Below are positions 25,677 through 34,824 of a DNA stretch of 63,259 bases, piece after piece. The position numbers and the translations under genes were made by a program. Within the stretch, counting starts at the first letter, position 1; every line of letters begins with the position of its first letter. The notes beneath the pieces were generated by a model. The model was not told where the DNA came from, did no database searches, and saw only the letters and a list, made by a program, of their open reading frames with translations. Origin of the DNA: UMGS1696 sp964430105 (GTDB taxonomy: Bacteria > Bacillota > Clostridia > Oscillospirales > CAG-272). The stretch spans positions 1 through 63,259 of the forward strand of contig CAYSEF010000006.1 in the NCBI GenBank assembly GCA_964430105.1, in the 5' to 3' direction.

Positions 25677-27692
25677 TTAAATATCTGCATCCTTCAGATA
25701 TTCTGCGCCATGTTCGGCTATAAATTTCTTTCGTCCTGCAAGGTCATCGCCAAGCATGATATCGAATATTCGCGCTGTAGCTTCAGCATCTGACGGTGTA
25801 ACACGGATAAGTCGGCGTGTTGCAGGATTCATGGTGGTTTTTGCCATCATATCGGGTGCGTTTTCGCCAAGACCTTTAGAACGCTGGAGAGTGTATTTTA
25901 TTCCCTCTTTATCTAAACGTGCAAGAATTTCCGCTTTATCAGGCTCGCTGTAGGCGTATTCTGTTTCGCCCTTGGTTGGGGTGATTTCGTAGAGCGGAGA
26001 TTCTGCAATATAGACCTTGCCTTCCTTGAGCAAAGTAGGAAGCAGGCGATAGAACAGCGTCAAAAGCAGTGTTCTGATCTGGAAGCCGTCCTCGTCCGCA
26101 TCGGTACAAATGATAATCTTTGACCAGCGCAGATTGTTGATATCGAACGGTACCATATCGGATTTATGCTTTGTTTTGATTTCAACTCCGCATCCGATTA
26201 CTCGCAGCAGGTCGAGAATGATATCGCTTTTGAAAATTCTGTCGTAGGAGGCTTTAATACAGTTGAGTGTTTTTCCTCGAACCGGAATAACCGCCTGGAA
26301 TTCAGAATTTCTTGCTAATTTTACAGATGTAAGAGCAGAGTCGCCCTCCACGATGTAAACCTCACGAAGCTCAGGGTCCTTTGAACGGCAGGCAACGAAT
26401 TTTTCAACTCGGTGAGCCACATCCATGCTGGAGGACAGCTTCTTTTTGAGGTCAAGTCTTGTTGATTCAGCCTGTTCACGAGAGCGTTTATTTACAAGTA
26501 CCTGTGCACAAAGTCTGTCGGCATCGACCGGATTTTCCGCAAAGAAATATTCAAGCTGATTCTTCAAAAACTCGTTCATCGCCTCTGCAATAAACGTATT
26601 TGTGATAGCTTTTTTAGTCTGGTTTGCGTAGGAGGTCTGTGTTGAGAAGCTGTTTGTCACAAGGATAAGGCAGTCTTCGATGTCGGCAAACGTGATTTTC
26701 GCTTCGTTTTTGTTATATTTTCCGGTTGCTTTAAGACGTTTATCAACAGCGGAGGTAAATGCAAGACGTACAGCCTTTTCAGGAGAGCCACCATGCTCAA
26801 GCCATGAGGAGTTATGGTAATACTCGAGAGTGTGTATGCTTTTTGATACAGTGAAGGCAACATCGGCAATCAGCTTGTAATCCTTCATGTCATCTCGGTC
26901 ACGGCCCTTTGTTTCAAGATGGAACTGAGCTATTTTAGTTTCGGCAGTTTCACCGGCTATTTCGGCAATATAGTCTGCAATTCCGTTTTCATAGTAGAAT
27001 TCTTCCGTTTCGAACACGCCATGATTTGCACGATCTTCCCACTTGAATACGAATCTCAGACCGGGATTTACGACGGCCTGACGCTTCAGCATACCTGAAA
27101 AATATTCTCGAGGAATATCGATATCGGTAAATACCTGCAAATCGGGACGCCAGCGAATGACAGTACCTGTGCGACGTTCTTTTCTTTCAAGCGGACGTAC
27201 ATTAAGCTCTGTTATAGCCTCGCCTTTTTCAAAGGAAACCTCAGATAGATTTGAGCCATCGTATGATTTTACATTGAAAAATTCACTGGAATACTGTGTA
27301 GCGCAGGCACCAAGACCGTTCAAGCCGAGTGAATATTCGTACGCCGCACCCTCGGAGTTATTATCGTACTTACCGCCTGCATAAAGCTCGCAGTAGACAA
27401 GCTCCCAGTTCCAGCGTTGTTCACCTTCGTTCCAGCCAAGCGGTACGCCTCTGCCGAAGTCCTCTACTTCAATGGATTTATCAGCAAAGGAAGTGATATT
27501 TACGACAGAGCCAAAGCCTTCTCGTGCTTCATCGACTGCATTTGAAACGATTTCAAATACAGAATGTTCACAGCCTTCAAGACCGTCTGAGCCGAAAATA
27601 ACAGCAGGACGTTTGCGGACACGGTCTGCGCCCTTGAGTGAAGTTATAGATTGATTGTTATACTGTGGTGTATTTGTGGTTTTCTTTCTCAT
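25677..27692 (-). CDS. parE: type II DNA topoisomerase, B (ATPase/Toprim) subunit, ParE-like
   Basis: 671 aa, nearer ParE than GyrB length. GHKL ATPase parts: VFEIVSNAVDEA, EDFGRGVPLGW, and YSLGLNGLGACATQ in place of the usual ATP lid GGLHGVGxSVVNALS. Transducer region next, then the Toprim domain with YIVEGDSALTS near residue 446 and CTDADEDGFQIRTLLLTLF near 530, ending RRLIRVTPSD. It needs an A subunit (ParC/GyrA) to cleave DNA, but none lies next to it. The divergent lid and TDADEDG (usually DADVDG) mark it as an atypical paralogue, so parE is by similarity only. Confidence 0.85.
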   Translation of the reverse strand: MRKKTTNTPQYNNQSITSLKGADRVRKRPAVIFGSDGLEGCEHSVFEIVSNAVDEAREGFGSVVNITSFADKSIEVEDFGRGVPLGWNEGEQRWNWELVYCELYAGGKYDNNSEGAAYEYSLGLNGLGACATQYSSEFFNVKSYDGSNLSEVSFEKGEAITELNVRPLERKERRTGTVIRWRPDLQVFTDIDIPREYFSGMLKRQAVVNPGLRFVFKWEDRANHGVFETEEFYYENGIADYIAEIAGETAETKIAQFHLETKGRDRDDMKDYKLIADVAFTVSKSIHTLEYYHNSSWLEHGGSPEKAVRLAFTSAVDKRLKATGKYNKNEAKITFADIEDCLILVTNSFSTQTSYANQTKKAITNTFIAEAMNEFLKNQLEYFFAENPVDADRLCAQVLVNKRSREQAESTRLDLKKKLSSSMDVAHRVEKFVACRSKDPELREVYIVEGDSALTSVKLARNSEFQAVIPVRGKTLNCIKASYDRIFKSDIILDLLRVIGCGVEIKTKHKSDMVPFDINNLRWSKIIICTDADEDGFQIRTLLLTLFYRLLPTLLKEGKVYIAESPLYEITPTKGETEYAYSEPDKAEILARLDKEGIKYTLQRSKGLGENAPDMMAKTTMNPATRRLIRVTPSDAEATARIFDIMLGDDLAGRKKFIAEHGAEYLKDADI

Positions 27693-27740
27693 TAAAAAGA
27701 ATCAAAAATTCCTTTCTGAACTTCGGTGGATGCTTAAAGC

Positions 27741-28355
27741 TTATTTAAGCGGAATGATAGGTGCGCCACCGTTTGCTGAAGTGATTTCTGCTACAAGAAG
27801 TGCAGCCTTTGCCATCATAGTCTGTACGAGAGCAGGGCAGTTTTTCTTGAATTCTTCAGCTACATCGATAGTTTTCCAGTCGATTTCTCCGCGTGTGCCG
27901 GGATTGAATACGAGCATTACGCCAAAGGAAACGGAAAGGGTGAAGGGGCCTTCGGGATCAAAGCGAAGTGTGCGGTTGTAGGTGATTTTTACGCCTGCCT
28001 GACCAACTACCTGAGCGAGAATAGTATCCTTTACGCCAAGCTTTAACTGACCCTGAACCTGAGCCGGACGCTGTGTTTCGTAGCTTACGTTTTCAAGTGC
28101 GATACGACGTTCTGCGAGGAAGTAGCGATTGAAATCGAAGCCTTCGGGAGTCTGATATTTAGGCTGGGTGGGAACAGATGCCATTGTTACGTTTTCAGCG
28201 AGTGTGGGTTCCTGTGCAGGAGCTTCTTCAACAGGTGCAGCGGGTGCTACAGGAGCTTCAGGAGCTTCGTTTGCAGCTGCGGGAGCTTCGTTTTCGATAG
28301 GAAGGTTCTTTTCTTTATCGTTGTTTTTTTCGTTCTTTTTACCAAATAATGCCAT
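27741..28355 (-). CDS. uncharacterised protein with Ala/Pro/Glu-rich linker and SecB-fold-like C-terminal domain
   Basis: 204 aa. The first 70 residues are charged, then Ala/Pro/Glu-rich and probably disordered (APEAPVAPAAPVEEAP). The rest is an alternating beta pattern (RRIALENVSYETQ..GQLKLGVKDTILA..FTLSVSFGVMLVF) followed by NCPALVQTMMAKAALLVAEI and GGAPIIPL. This order, with a late CP-x-LV helix and a GG-x-P-x-x-PL end, resembles the SecB export-chaperone fold. That is inference; I cannot confirm homology without a profile search. No signal peptide. Lies between the WG-repeat gene and the topoisomerase gene on the same strand. Confidence 0.6.
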   Translation of the reverse strand: MALFGKKNEKNNDKEKNLPIENEAPAAANEAPEAPVAPAAPVEEAPAQEPTLAENVTMASVPTQPKYQTPEGFDFNRYFLAERRIALENVSYETQRPAQVQGQLKLGVKDTILAQVVGQAGVKITYNRTLRFDPEGPFTLSVSFGVMLVFNPGTRGEIDWKTIDVAEEFKKNCPALVQTMMAKAALLVAEITSANGGAPIIPLK

Positions 28356-28396
28356 GATAATTTTCTCCGTTAATTTATATTTTGTGAATGTTTGAT

Positions 28397-30292
28397 TTAA
28401 TCGTTTGTTTGGTGATCCATTACCTTATACATTGCCCAACCGTTTTCAGTACGGTAGGTGGCGATGAGATTACCTGAGATAGTGGATATTGAGTCATAGG
28501 TGAAGGGGAGTACGATATTGCCTTGCTTATCAATCATACCACATCGTCCATCGGGGAGAGTGAGAACGCTAAGTCCACTGATAAACGGTGTTGCCGAGGC
28601 GTAAATAGGCTGTGCGATCCATTCGCCTGCCACATCAAATACGCCATATTTTCCGTTTTTCGAGAGAATAGCCATACTGTCAGAGTAGCTTTCAAGCTCG
28701 AAGCCTGCCGGAAGGGTATATTCGGTTCCGTCAAGTCTTAGCAGACAGTTTTTCTCATTTACAACTCTCGTCAGACCACGCATTTCGTAGTTCCAGTAGT
28801 CGATTACCTGTCTGCGAACCATAACAAGGCCGTCATCGTAATAGAACGAACCCATGCTTTCGAGACCGTGTGTAAGTGGCGGAAGCAGGTATTCTGTTAC
28901 ATATCTGTTATGCTCATTGAGGATGGTTTGGACATTTGCAAAGGCACGATAACCGTTTTCGGTGATGAAATATATGCTTCCACGATCCTTGTCAGTCGTT
29001 ACTGCTGCACGATTCTGCATGAACGGGAACGCAGTCGAGAATTTAATTTCACTCAAACGACCGGTTACATAACCCTCTGCATTGCGAACCTCGTAGCCGA
29101 AAAGAGTTTCCGTTTCATCCTTAACCATAGCTGTTATGCTTTCGATAAATGCATCAACTATGTTTATTTCGTCGTTTTCTGCGGATTTTTCGGCTTCTTC
29201 AAGAGTGCTTGCGTTAGCCTTGAGCATATCTGCGATATATTCATCAAGCGGGGTGAGCTTGTTTTCGGCAGTACGCACGAAGCTTTCGGATATCACGAAA
29301 ACCGATGTTGAATCCGACTTACCAAAGCTTGAAGGATAGTCAAAATTCAGTCCGCGGTTGTCTGTGACAGGGTCATAATCGCTCAAAACGAAGCTTGTGA
29401 CAGGTTCGGTGACAATAATTTCGCCATCGTTGTCAGTTGATTCAAGTGAGTCGATATATGACTGGTAAAATTCGCCCGATGGAGATACAGAAAGGTAGAA
29501 ATAATGCACAGCACCGTCGTCCTTGCGGATGAACAGTGGCTTATCATTGCGATCTCTTGTATATGCCGGCATATATCTGTCTGCATCGTAACGGCAAAGC
29601 GGAGCACCGTTTGAAGATAGGATGAAATTATCCGTACCGTTATCGAGAAGAATATATCCCATATAAAGCTCAACTGAGGGTCTATCCTCGGTTTTTTCTT
29701 CGATAAGGACATATTTTTCGTCAGATATAAGAGCATCGGTATCTTCACCGTTTTCACCGGGAGTTATCACTTTTTCTGTTTCAACTACTCGTGTGGCAGT
29801 TGAGAAGGATGTTGGAAGCTTAAAATCGAAGGTCAATTTTGCAAGGCTTGAGCTGCTGCTGTCGTAGGTGTAATAGCCATTGCTCGGGGCTTCTGTACAG
29901 CCGTTTTCAATGCTCTGCGAAATTGTCGGTATTGTGCTTAAGCGATCCTCAAGCTCATCAGGTGAATAAACTGTAGATACATTTGTCGGGGCTTGCTCCT
30001 CAGGTGATTCGGGTTGAGCAGTGTTATTTGGTGAGCTTACTTCCGGTACTGCTGATGAGCCGACCTCTGTATCGTTTTTGATATCGCTCATATCCACCGA
30101 AGGGAAAGGTGTTTGTGCGATGGTTTCCTGACTGCCTTTATCGAGATCATCGAAAATAGCATAGCGGTCGAGGAAGGAGAAGTCATAATATCCGAGAAAA
30201 TACAGTAGCACAAGAAACGCCGCGCCGAATACGATGACGATCTGCACCAGCATTTTCAGGTGTTTTTTGATTTTCACGAACAGGTATTTCAT
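28397..30292 (-). CDS. membrane-anchored WG-repeat protein
   Basis: 631 aa. One N-terminal membrane helix (LVQIVIVFGAAFLVLLYFLGYY) with the bulk outside. A Ser/Pro/Glu-rich stalk (about 75-115) follows. A long central part contains a DUF-like beta domain (SIYFITENGYRAFANVQTIL). The C-terminal part shows WG-type beta-hairpin repeats: KNGKYGVFDVAGEWIAQPIY and GRCGMIDKQGNIVLPFTYD. WG repeats occur in envelope and secreted proteins of Clostridia; ligands are unknown. It is 44 bp behind rlmH and 41 bp ahead of the SecB-like gene, so likely one transcript. Confidence 0.75.
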   Translation of the reverse strand: MKYLFVKIKKHLKMLVQIVIVFGAAFLVLLYFLGYYDFSFLDRYAIFDDLDKGSQETIAQTPFPSVDMSDIKNDTEVGSSAVPEVSSPNNTAQPESPEEQAPTNVSTVYSPDELEDRLSTIPTISQSIENGCTEAPSNGYYTYDSSSSSLAKLTFDFKLPTSFSTATRVVETEKVITPGENGEDTDALISDEKYVLIEEKTEDRPSVELYMGYILLDNGTDNFILSSNGAPLCRYDADRYMPAYTRDRNDKPLFIRKDDGAVHYFYLSVSPSGEFYQSYIDSLESTDNDGEIIVTEPVTSFVLSDYDPVTDNRGLNFDYPSSFGKSDSTSVFVISESFVRTAENKLTPLDEYIADMLKANASTLEEAEKSAENDEINIVDAFIESITAMVKDETETLFGYEVRNAEGYVTGRLSEIKFSTAFPFMQNRAAVTTDKDRGSIYFITENGYRAFANVQTILNEHNRYVTEYLLPPLTHGLESMGSFYYDDGLVMVRRQVIDYWNYEMRGLTRVVNEKNCLLRLDGTEYTLPAGFELESYSDSMAILSKNGKYGVFDVAGEWIAQPIYASATPFISGLSVLTLPDGRCGMIDKQGNIVLPFTYDSISTISGNLIATYRTENGWAMYKVMDHQTND

Positions 30293-30336
30293 ATGCAGAC
30301 TTTCTTTTTAGATAAATTTTTGATTTTTGTATTGCT

Positions 30337-30819
30337 TTACTTATGATATCGTGTTCCCGCAGATATTTCGCCGGCACGATATATCTGTTCAAGCAACATT
30401 ACACGGAAAAGCTCATGAGGAAAGGTCATTTTTGATAGTGATAGTCGCAATACTGCTTTTTTCTTAACAGTTTCCGACAATCCAAAGGATGAGCCTATCA
30501 CGAAGCATATTTCCGATATCCCGCTTATAGCCTGCTTATCGATAAAGGAAGCGAATTCCTCTGACGAAAGCTGTTTTCCCTCAACGCATAATGCGACTAA
30601 TGCAGAGCGTGGGGATATCTCGTCAAGAATACGTTCGCTTTCCTTTTCGAGGGCACGGTCTATTTCGCCCTGAGTCGGAAAGGAGGGAAGATTTTCTACC
30701 TTAGGCTCGACTACAGTGACGGGATAGGTACGGGAAAGACGTTTGATAAATTCAGCACAGGCATCGCGATAGTTTTTCTCTGTCAGCTTGCCCATGGCGA
30801 TTACTTTTATTTTTAACAT
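30337..30819 (-). CDS. rlmH: 23S rRNA pseudouridine-1915 N3-methyltransferase
   Basis: 160 aa, the standard RlmH size. SPOUT fold with the SAM-binding knot EICFVIGSSFGLSETVKKKA and MTFPHELFRVMLLEQIYRA, ending in the invariant YHK. RlmH methylates pseudouridine 1915 in helix 69 of 23S rRNA in the assembled ribosome. It starts 2 bp after the stop of the upstream small membrane protein, so translation is probably coupled. Confidence 0.96.
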   Translation of the reverse strand: MLKIKVIAMGKLTEKNYRDACAEFIKRLSRTYPVTVVEPKVENLPSFPTQGEIDRALEKESERILDEISPRSALVALCVEGKQLSSEEFASFIDKQAISGISEICFVIGSSFGLSETVKKKAVLRLSLSKMTFPHELFRVMLLEQIYRAGEISAGTRYHK

Positions 30820-30821
30820 TA

Positions 30822-31247
30822 TCAGTTGAAGAAATTCAGTCCAATATAGCTTATGAGCAGGGTAAGAACCACAGGCATGAGGATATAAAGCAGATTTTTT
30901 GCCTTTTCTTTGCGTTCGGGTTGCTTTGCCATGAAGTCCTTTTTTTGCTCATCAGACCATTTTTCGGGAAGATCATCCCATTTGCGTGGTTCCTTATCAA
31001 AGGAGCAACCGTTCAGGATGAAATATGCGATAAACAGCCCACCGGCTATTGCGGAATATACGATGGATACAGAATAGAATATCCAAACAGCACGCAGTTG
31101 TTCACCGAGAGCTACAAGTATCTGGAACAGGGCATAAAACAGTGCAAAATTGATGAACAGAATACCCAGTCGTTTCAGATTTCGATGTCCCTGTGAAATA
31201 CGGTCGTCGGATGGGACCGGTTCATTGGTTTTCTTTCTTTTTTTCAT
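30822..31247 (-). CDS. small integral membrane protein, unknown
   Basis: 141 aa with a basic N-terminal tail, then three hydrophobic segments (GILFINFALFYALFQILVAL, WIFYSVSIVYSAIAGGLFIA, and a C-terminal LLYILMPVVLTLLISYIGLNF). A charged loop between helices 2 and 3 contains DDLPEKWSDEQKKDFMAKQPERKEKA. I do not recognise the family. It sits 18 bp behind galK and 2 bp before rlmH, so it is almost certainly cotranscribed with rlmH. Confidence 0.75.
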   Translation of the reverse strand: MKKRKKTNEPVPSDDRISQGHRNLKRLGILFINFALFYALFQILVALGEQLRAVWIFYSVSIVYSAIAGGLFIAYFILNGCSFDKEPRKWDDLPEKWSDEQKKDFMAKQPERKEKAKNLLYILMPVVLTLLISYIGLNFFN

Positions 31248-31265
31248 ATTATAAATGTGTTTAGA

Positions 31266-32564
31266 TTAGATAATCTTGCAAGCACCGTTCTTGCGAACAC
31301 TCAAAATGTGGCAAGCGTTTTCACCGAAGATGGAGTTCATCTTTGCGGCATAAGCGGAGGTAAGCTCTACGGGTACGAAGGCCTGGATAGTTCCTGCAAA
31401 TCCACCACCGTGAACTCTGCATACGCCTGCTGTTCCCTTGAGGAATTCTTCTGTTACGCAAAGTGCGAGAGAAAGTCCCTGTTCGTCAACATTTTTTGTG
31501 GTATAAACATTCTGAAGGAACTTGAAGCTGGAGTTACCGGAGGCTACAACACCTGCCTTAAAGCCGTCAATATCACCTGCACGGAGAGCTTCTACCTGTG
31601 CTGCAACTCTTTCGTTTTCGGCGAAGAAGTGATATGCACGCATGATAGCACGGTCACCAAGCTCTTCACGAATTGCAGAACCACCCTTTGCAAGAAGTTC
31701 ATCAAGAGCTTCTCTGGAGGTCTGACGGAGTACGGGAACACCAAGCTTAGCCGCAACCTTCTTCATTTCAGCAGGAACGGAAGCGTAATCGTCGTTGAGG
31801 TCGGCATGGTTTCCACCTGTATTTACGATGCAGAGAGCATAGCCTGCTGCAGTGAGATCGAAGTCCATTTTTTCGATAACAGGAGAGGTGGGGTCTGCGA
31901 AGTCGATAGTAATGAAGCCACCGACAGCACAAGCAGTCTGATCCATGAGTCCGCAAGGCTTACCGAAGTATTTGTTTTCAGCGAACTGAGCCATTTTTGC
32001 GATTTCTACATTAGAAACCTTACCATCGTTGTAGAGATAGTTGAGAATGTTACCAACCATTACTTCAAAAGCGGCAGAGGAGCTGATACCGGAGCCTTTG
32101 AGTACGTTTGAAGTGGTATATGCATCAAAGCCACCGATATTGTAGCCTGCATCAAGGAATGCTTTTTCCATACCTGCGATAATAGCTGCAGAGGTGAAGA
32201 ACTTTGATTCATCGGGAGTGGGGATAGCGGAGGGTTCTACAACATCTTCCGGGAAGCCTTCAGACTTGATACGAACAATGCCATCGTCGGTCTTTTTAAC
32301 AACAGCGAGGATATCAAGGTTTACGGAAGCTGCAATAACACGACCGTAGTTGTGGTCTGTATGGTTACCGGAAATTTCGCTTCTTCCACCAACGGAGTAA
32401 AGTGAAACATCACCGTCACCGTAGAGGGCGTTGAATTCGTCTGCTGCTTTTGAATAGCGTTCACGCTGAGAGGGGATATTTTCTTCACGAACAGAGAGTC
32501 CGTTCACAAGGACAGTGTCGATACCACCGTCAGCGATTGTTTTTTTGAGTTCGGAGATAGTCAT
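31266..32564 (-). CDS. galK: galactokinase (GHMP kinase family)
   Basis: 432 aa. Signatures: GGRSEISGNHTDHNYGRV (residues 59-76, equivalent to GRVNLIGEHTDYN), KGSGISSSAAFEV (phosphate-binding motif 2) and RVHGGGFAGTIQAFV (motif 3); a catalytic Asp lies in GLMDQTACAVGG. It phosphorylates galactose at C1, the first Leloir step. No galT, galE or sugar transporter lies nearby. In the first motif the usual Glu of GEHTD is Asn, so the substrate should be checked; arabinokinase or another sugar kinase is possible. The ATG follows GAAAGGA. Confidence 0.85.
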   Translation of the reverse strand: MTISELKKTIADGGIDTVLVNGLSVREENIPSQRERYSKAADEFNALYGDGDVSLYSVGGRSEISGNHTDHNYGRVIAASVNLDILAVVKKTDDGIVRIKSEGFPEDVVEPSAIPTPDESKFFTSAAIIAGMEKAFLDAGYNIGGFDAYTTSNVLKGSGISSSAAFEVMVGNILNYLYNDGKVSNVEIAKMAQFAENKYFGKPCGLMDQTACAVGGFITIDFADPTSPVIEKMDFDLTAAGYALCIVNTGGNHADLNDDYASVPAEMKKVAAKLGVPVLRQTSREALDELLAKGGSAIREELGDRAIMRAYHFFAENERVAAQVEALRAGDIDGFKAGVVASGNSSFKFLQNVYTTKNVDEQGLSLALCVTEEFLKGTAGVCRVHGGGFAGTIQAFVPVELTSAYAAKMNSIFGENACHILSVRKNGACKII

Positions 32565-32642
32565 AGGATAGTCCTTTCTGTATGTACAGATAATATATTT
32601 TAATTAAATATAATTGCAGATTTGATTTACTGAAAGCTTGAA

Positions 32643-33533
32643 TTAAGCCTTAGGAATTGCTGCGCGCTCTTTTTCACGTTTCACCATTCCGAAAAGAGCA
32701 CCGATAACTGCAAAAACCACAACGATTGCAAGTCCGCCAAGCGAGAGAAATGTGCCTGTTTGATGGAGCATTTCGATAAGAGGACGATATACGAGGTCGA
32801 GGGTGGTTTCGGGGAATTGTGCGATGATTACGGCCTTGACAGGTGCGAGAATTTTATCGCAGAACAGCATTACACATCCTGAAACGATCCAAGCAGAACC
32901 GCAGAATACGGCAGAAGCAGTGAGCTTTAGCTGTCGTGTTACGAAAATCAGCAGTATCAGTGTACCGCAAATCGATAAAACGAACATAAGCGTACCTTGA
33001 GATAGAAGCTCACGCACAGGCTCGGCTTTTTCGAGAGTTTCGGTAAGGTTGGAGGATTCGCTGATATTCGACAGTGCATTTGTCAGCATACCCTCTACGT
33101 CACCGAACATTGACAGAAACATGAGCATATTTTGATCTGCACCGGAGAGAATGGTTTCAGCCATTTCAGCACCGTCAAGCGTGGGAACTGCGCCATTGTC
33201 AAGTGCCCAGCTACGAAGCTCCTGCACGAACGATGTCAATATTGCATCTATCGAGAAGGAATGAATGAGCGAATCAATGTCACGGTCGGTGAATTTTATA
33301 CCAAGATCAGCGACGGAAGAATTTGCAAGCTCACAGACAGTGCCGAAACCACCGTTTCCGTCAGGTATTTCCAGATTAGCGTAATCCAGAGAATTCATAA
33401 AATTATAGACATACTCCGGCGTATAATTCGAGCGAACGGTATAGATTGTGGCAGCGCAAAGTGAAGTTACAGCCAGCAAAATCGCAAGAATTACGGAGAG
33501 TATGACAAGCAAAGCTTTTGATAGCGTCTTCAT
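32643..33533 (-). CDS. membrane protein of unknown function
   Basis: 296 aa. An N-terminal signal anchor (LLVILSVILAILLAVTSLCAATIYTV), an approximately 150-residue extracellular helical domain, then three further membrane segments (LMFVLSICGTLILLIFVTRQ, ASAVFCGSAWIVSGCVMLFC, GGLAIVVVFAVIGALFGMV) and a basic C-terminal tail. The extracytoplasmic helical part has many acidic residues. No family recognised. First gene after the promoter at 33575-33603 and 78 bp ahead of galK. Confidence 0.75.
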   Translation of the reverse strand: MKTLSKALLVILSVILAILLAVTSLCAATIYTVRSNYTPEYVYNFMNSLDYANLEIPDGNGGFGTVCELANSSVADLGIKFTDRDIDSLIHSFSIDAILTSFVQELRSWALDNGAVPTLDGAEMAETILSGADQNMLMFLSMFGDVEGMLTNALSNISESSNLTETLEKAEPVRELLSQGTLMFVLSICGTLILLIFVTRQLKLTASAVFCGSAWIVSGCVMLFCDKILAPVKAVIIAQFPETTLDLVYRPLIEMLHQTGTFLSLGGLAIVVVFAVIGALFGMVKREKERAAIPKA

Positions 33534-33574
33534 AGTAAAAATACAGCTTTCCGTGTGAAAAAATACTTCATTAT

Positions 33575-33603
33575 ATTATAACAGATACGTCGAGGTATGT
33601 CAA
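33575..33603 (-). promoter_or_regulatory. SigA-type promoter of the minus-strand cluster
   Basis: Minus strand: TTGACA (33598-33603), 17-bp spacer, TATAAT (33575-33580), about 40 bp upstream of the 296-aa membrane protein. Confidence 0.85.
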
Positions 33604-33734
33604 GCTTGTATACCGACTTTGGGCTATGCGATGAGTCGGGGTGTGTTTGAAAATTGTTAATATGCCCCAACGGAGCTTTTCACGCTATACTACAGAATAA
33701 ATTGCACTTTTTTGTAAAAAACCTTCTTTTCCTC

Positions 33735-33763
33735 TTGCGAACTGCGAATGAAAATACTATAAT
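33735..33763 (+). promoter_or_regulatory. SigA-type promoter of dat
   Basis: TTGCGA (33735-33740), 17-bp spacer, TATAAT (33758-33763). It rules out the longer open frame from 33654 and leaves 33804 as the sensible start. Confidence 0.75.
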
Positions 33764-33803
33764 AATGCTATACTTCAATACATACGGAGATATTTCTGGA
33801 AAA

Positions 33804-34667
33804 ATGGAAAACTTAGGATATTACAATGGCACTGTCGATCTTATTGAGAATATACGGGTGCCACTAAACGACCGTGCAAACTACTTTGGAGACGGATGCT
33901 ATGATGCGCTGTATTCAAGGAACTATCGTGCATATTGTGCGGGAGCTCATCTTGATAGATTATACAATTCAGCGGCACTTCTCGGTATTGAACCGCCAAT
34001 GCCAAAGGCTGAGCTTGCGCTTCTCATTCGAGATCTTATAAATCGTTGCGACACGGGGGATCTGTTCATATATATCCAGTTTTCTCGCGGAACTGCACCG
34101 AGAGAACATTCTCACGGCGGAAAGCTGAAATCTAATTTATGGATAACCATGACACCGGAGCAGGTTCGAGATACATACGAGCCTATTTCGTGCATTACTG
34201 TACCGGACACAAGATTTTATCATTGCAATATAAAGACATTAAATCTGCTTCCGAACGTAATGGCATCGGAGAAGGCTCACAGCAAGGGCTGTCACGAAGC
34301 GATATTCTTCCGACCGTTTAACGAGGGTGCGTCTGACGGTATTGTAACTGAATGTGCACACAGCAATGTTCATGCGATAATCGACGGAGTATTCCGCACT
34401 CATGCAACTGACAATCTGATACTTCCCGGAATCGGACGACAGAATATTCTTGCGATGTGCAAAAAGCTTGGAATACCTTTTTCCGAGGTACCGTTCTCAC
34501 GAGCTGATTTGTTCACTGCCGATGAGGTTATGATTTCCTCGAGTGGATCGTTCTGTATTCCCGTAAAGGAGATAGACGGAAAGAGTGTCGGCGGACGAGG
34601 CGGAAGCATACTGAAAGCGTTACAGGACGCACTTGTACAGGATTGGCTGACGGCTACTGAAAAATAA
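33804..34667 (+). CDS. dat: class IV aminotransferase, probable D-amino acid transaminase
   Basis: 287 aa from the ATG at 33804, which gives the family-typical N terminus (MENLGYYNG then VPLNDRANYFGDGCYDA). PLP lysine near residue 144 in NIKTLNLLPNVMASEKA; also IQFSRGTAPREH, VTECAHSNVHAI and LILPGIGRQ. D-amino acid transaminases make D-Glu and other D-amino acids for cell-wall synthesis. Branched-chain aminotransferases share the fold, but the IQxxRGxxPRxH and IKTLNLLPN forms favour Dat. The ribosome binding site is weak (GGAG 14 nt upstream, TGGA 3 nt upstream). Monocistronic by position. Confidence 0.85.
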   Translation: MENLGYYNGTVDLIENIRVPLNDRANYFGDGCYDALYSRNYRAYCAGAHLDRLYNSAALLGIEPPMPKAELALLIRDLINRCDTGDLFIYIQFSRGTAPREHSHGGKLKSNLWITMTPEQVRDTYEPISCITVPDTRFYHCNIKTLNLLPNVMASEKAHSKGCHEAIFFRPFNEGASDGIVTECAHSNVHAIIDGVFRTHATDNLILPGIGRQNILAMCKKLGIPFSEVPFSRADLFTADEVMISSSGSFCIPVKEIDGKSVGGRGGSILKALQDALVQDWLTATEK

Positions 34668-34744
34668 TCGCAGGAAAACGAGAGTACTTGTGGGAAATTA
34701 TATAATTTGTTGGCATAAAACTTAAAATTTCCTATACAATGTGA

Positions 34745-34773
34745 TTGACAAAACGGAAAAATCGTGATACAAT
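34745..34773 (+). promoter_or_regulatory. promoter(s) of the DUF1292 gene
   Basis: TTGACA (34745-34750), 17-bp spacer, TACAAT (34768-34773). A second possible promoter, TTGGCA (34710-34715)-17-TATACA (34733-34738), lies just upstream, suggesting tandem starts. Confidence 0.8.
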
Positions 34774-34824
34774 GTTGTCATAGGATAACAATCGTTACAA
34801 CGATAATTGAAAGGCAGAAAGATT

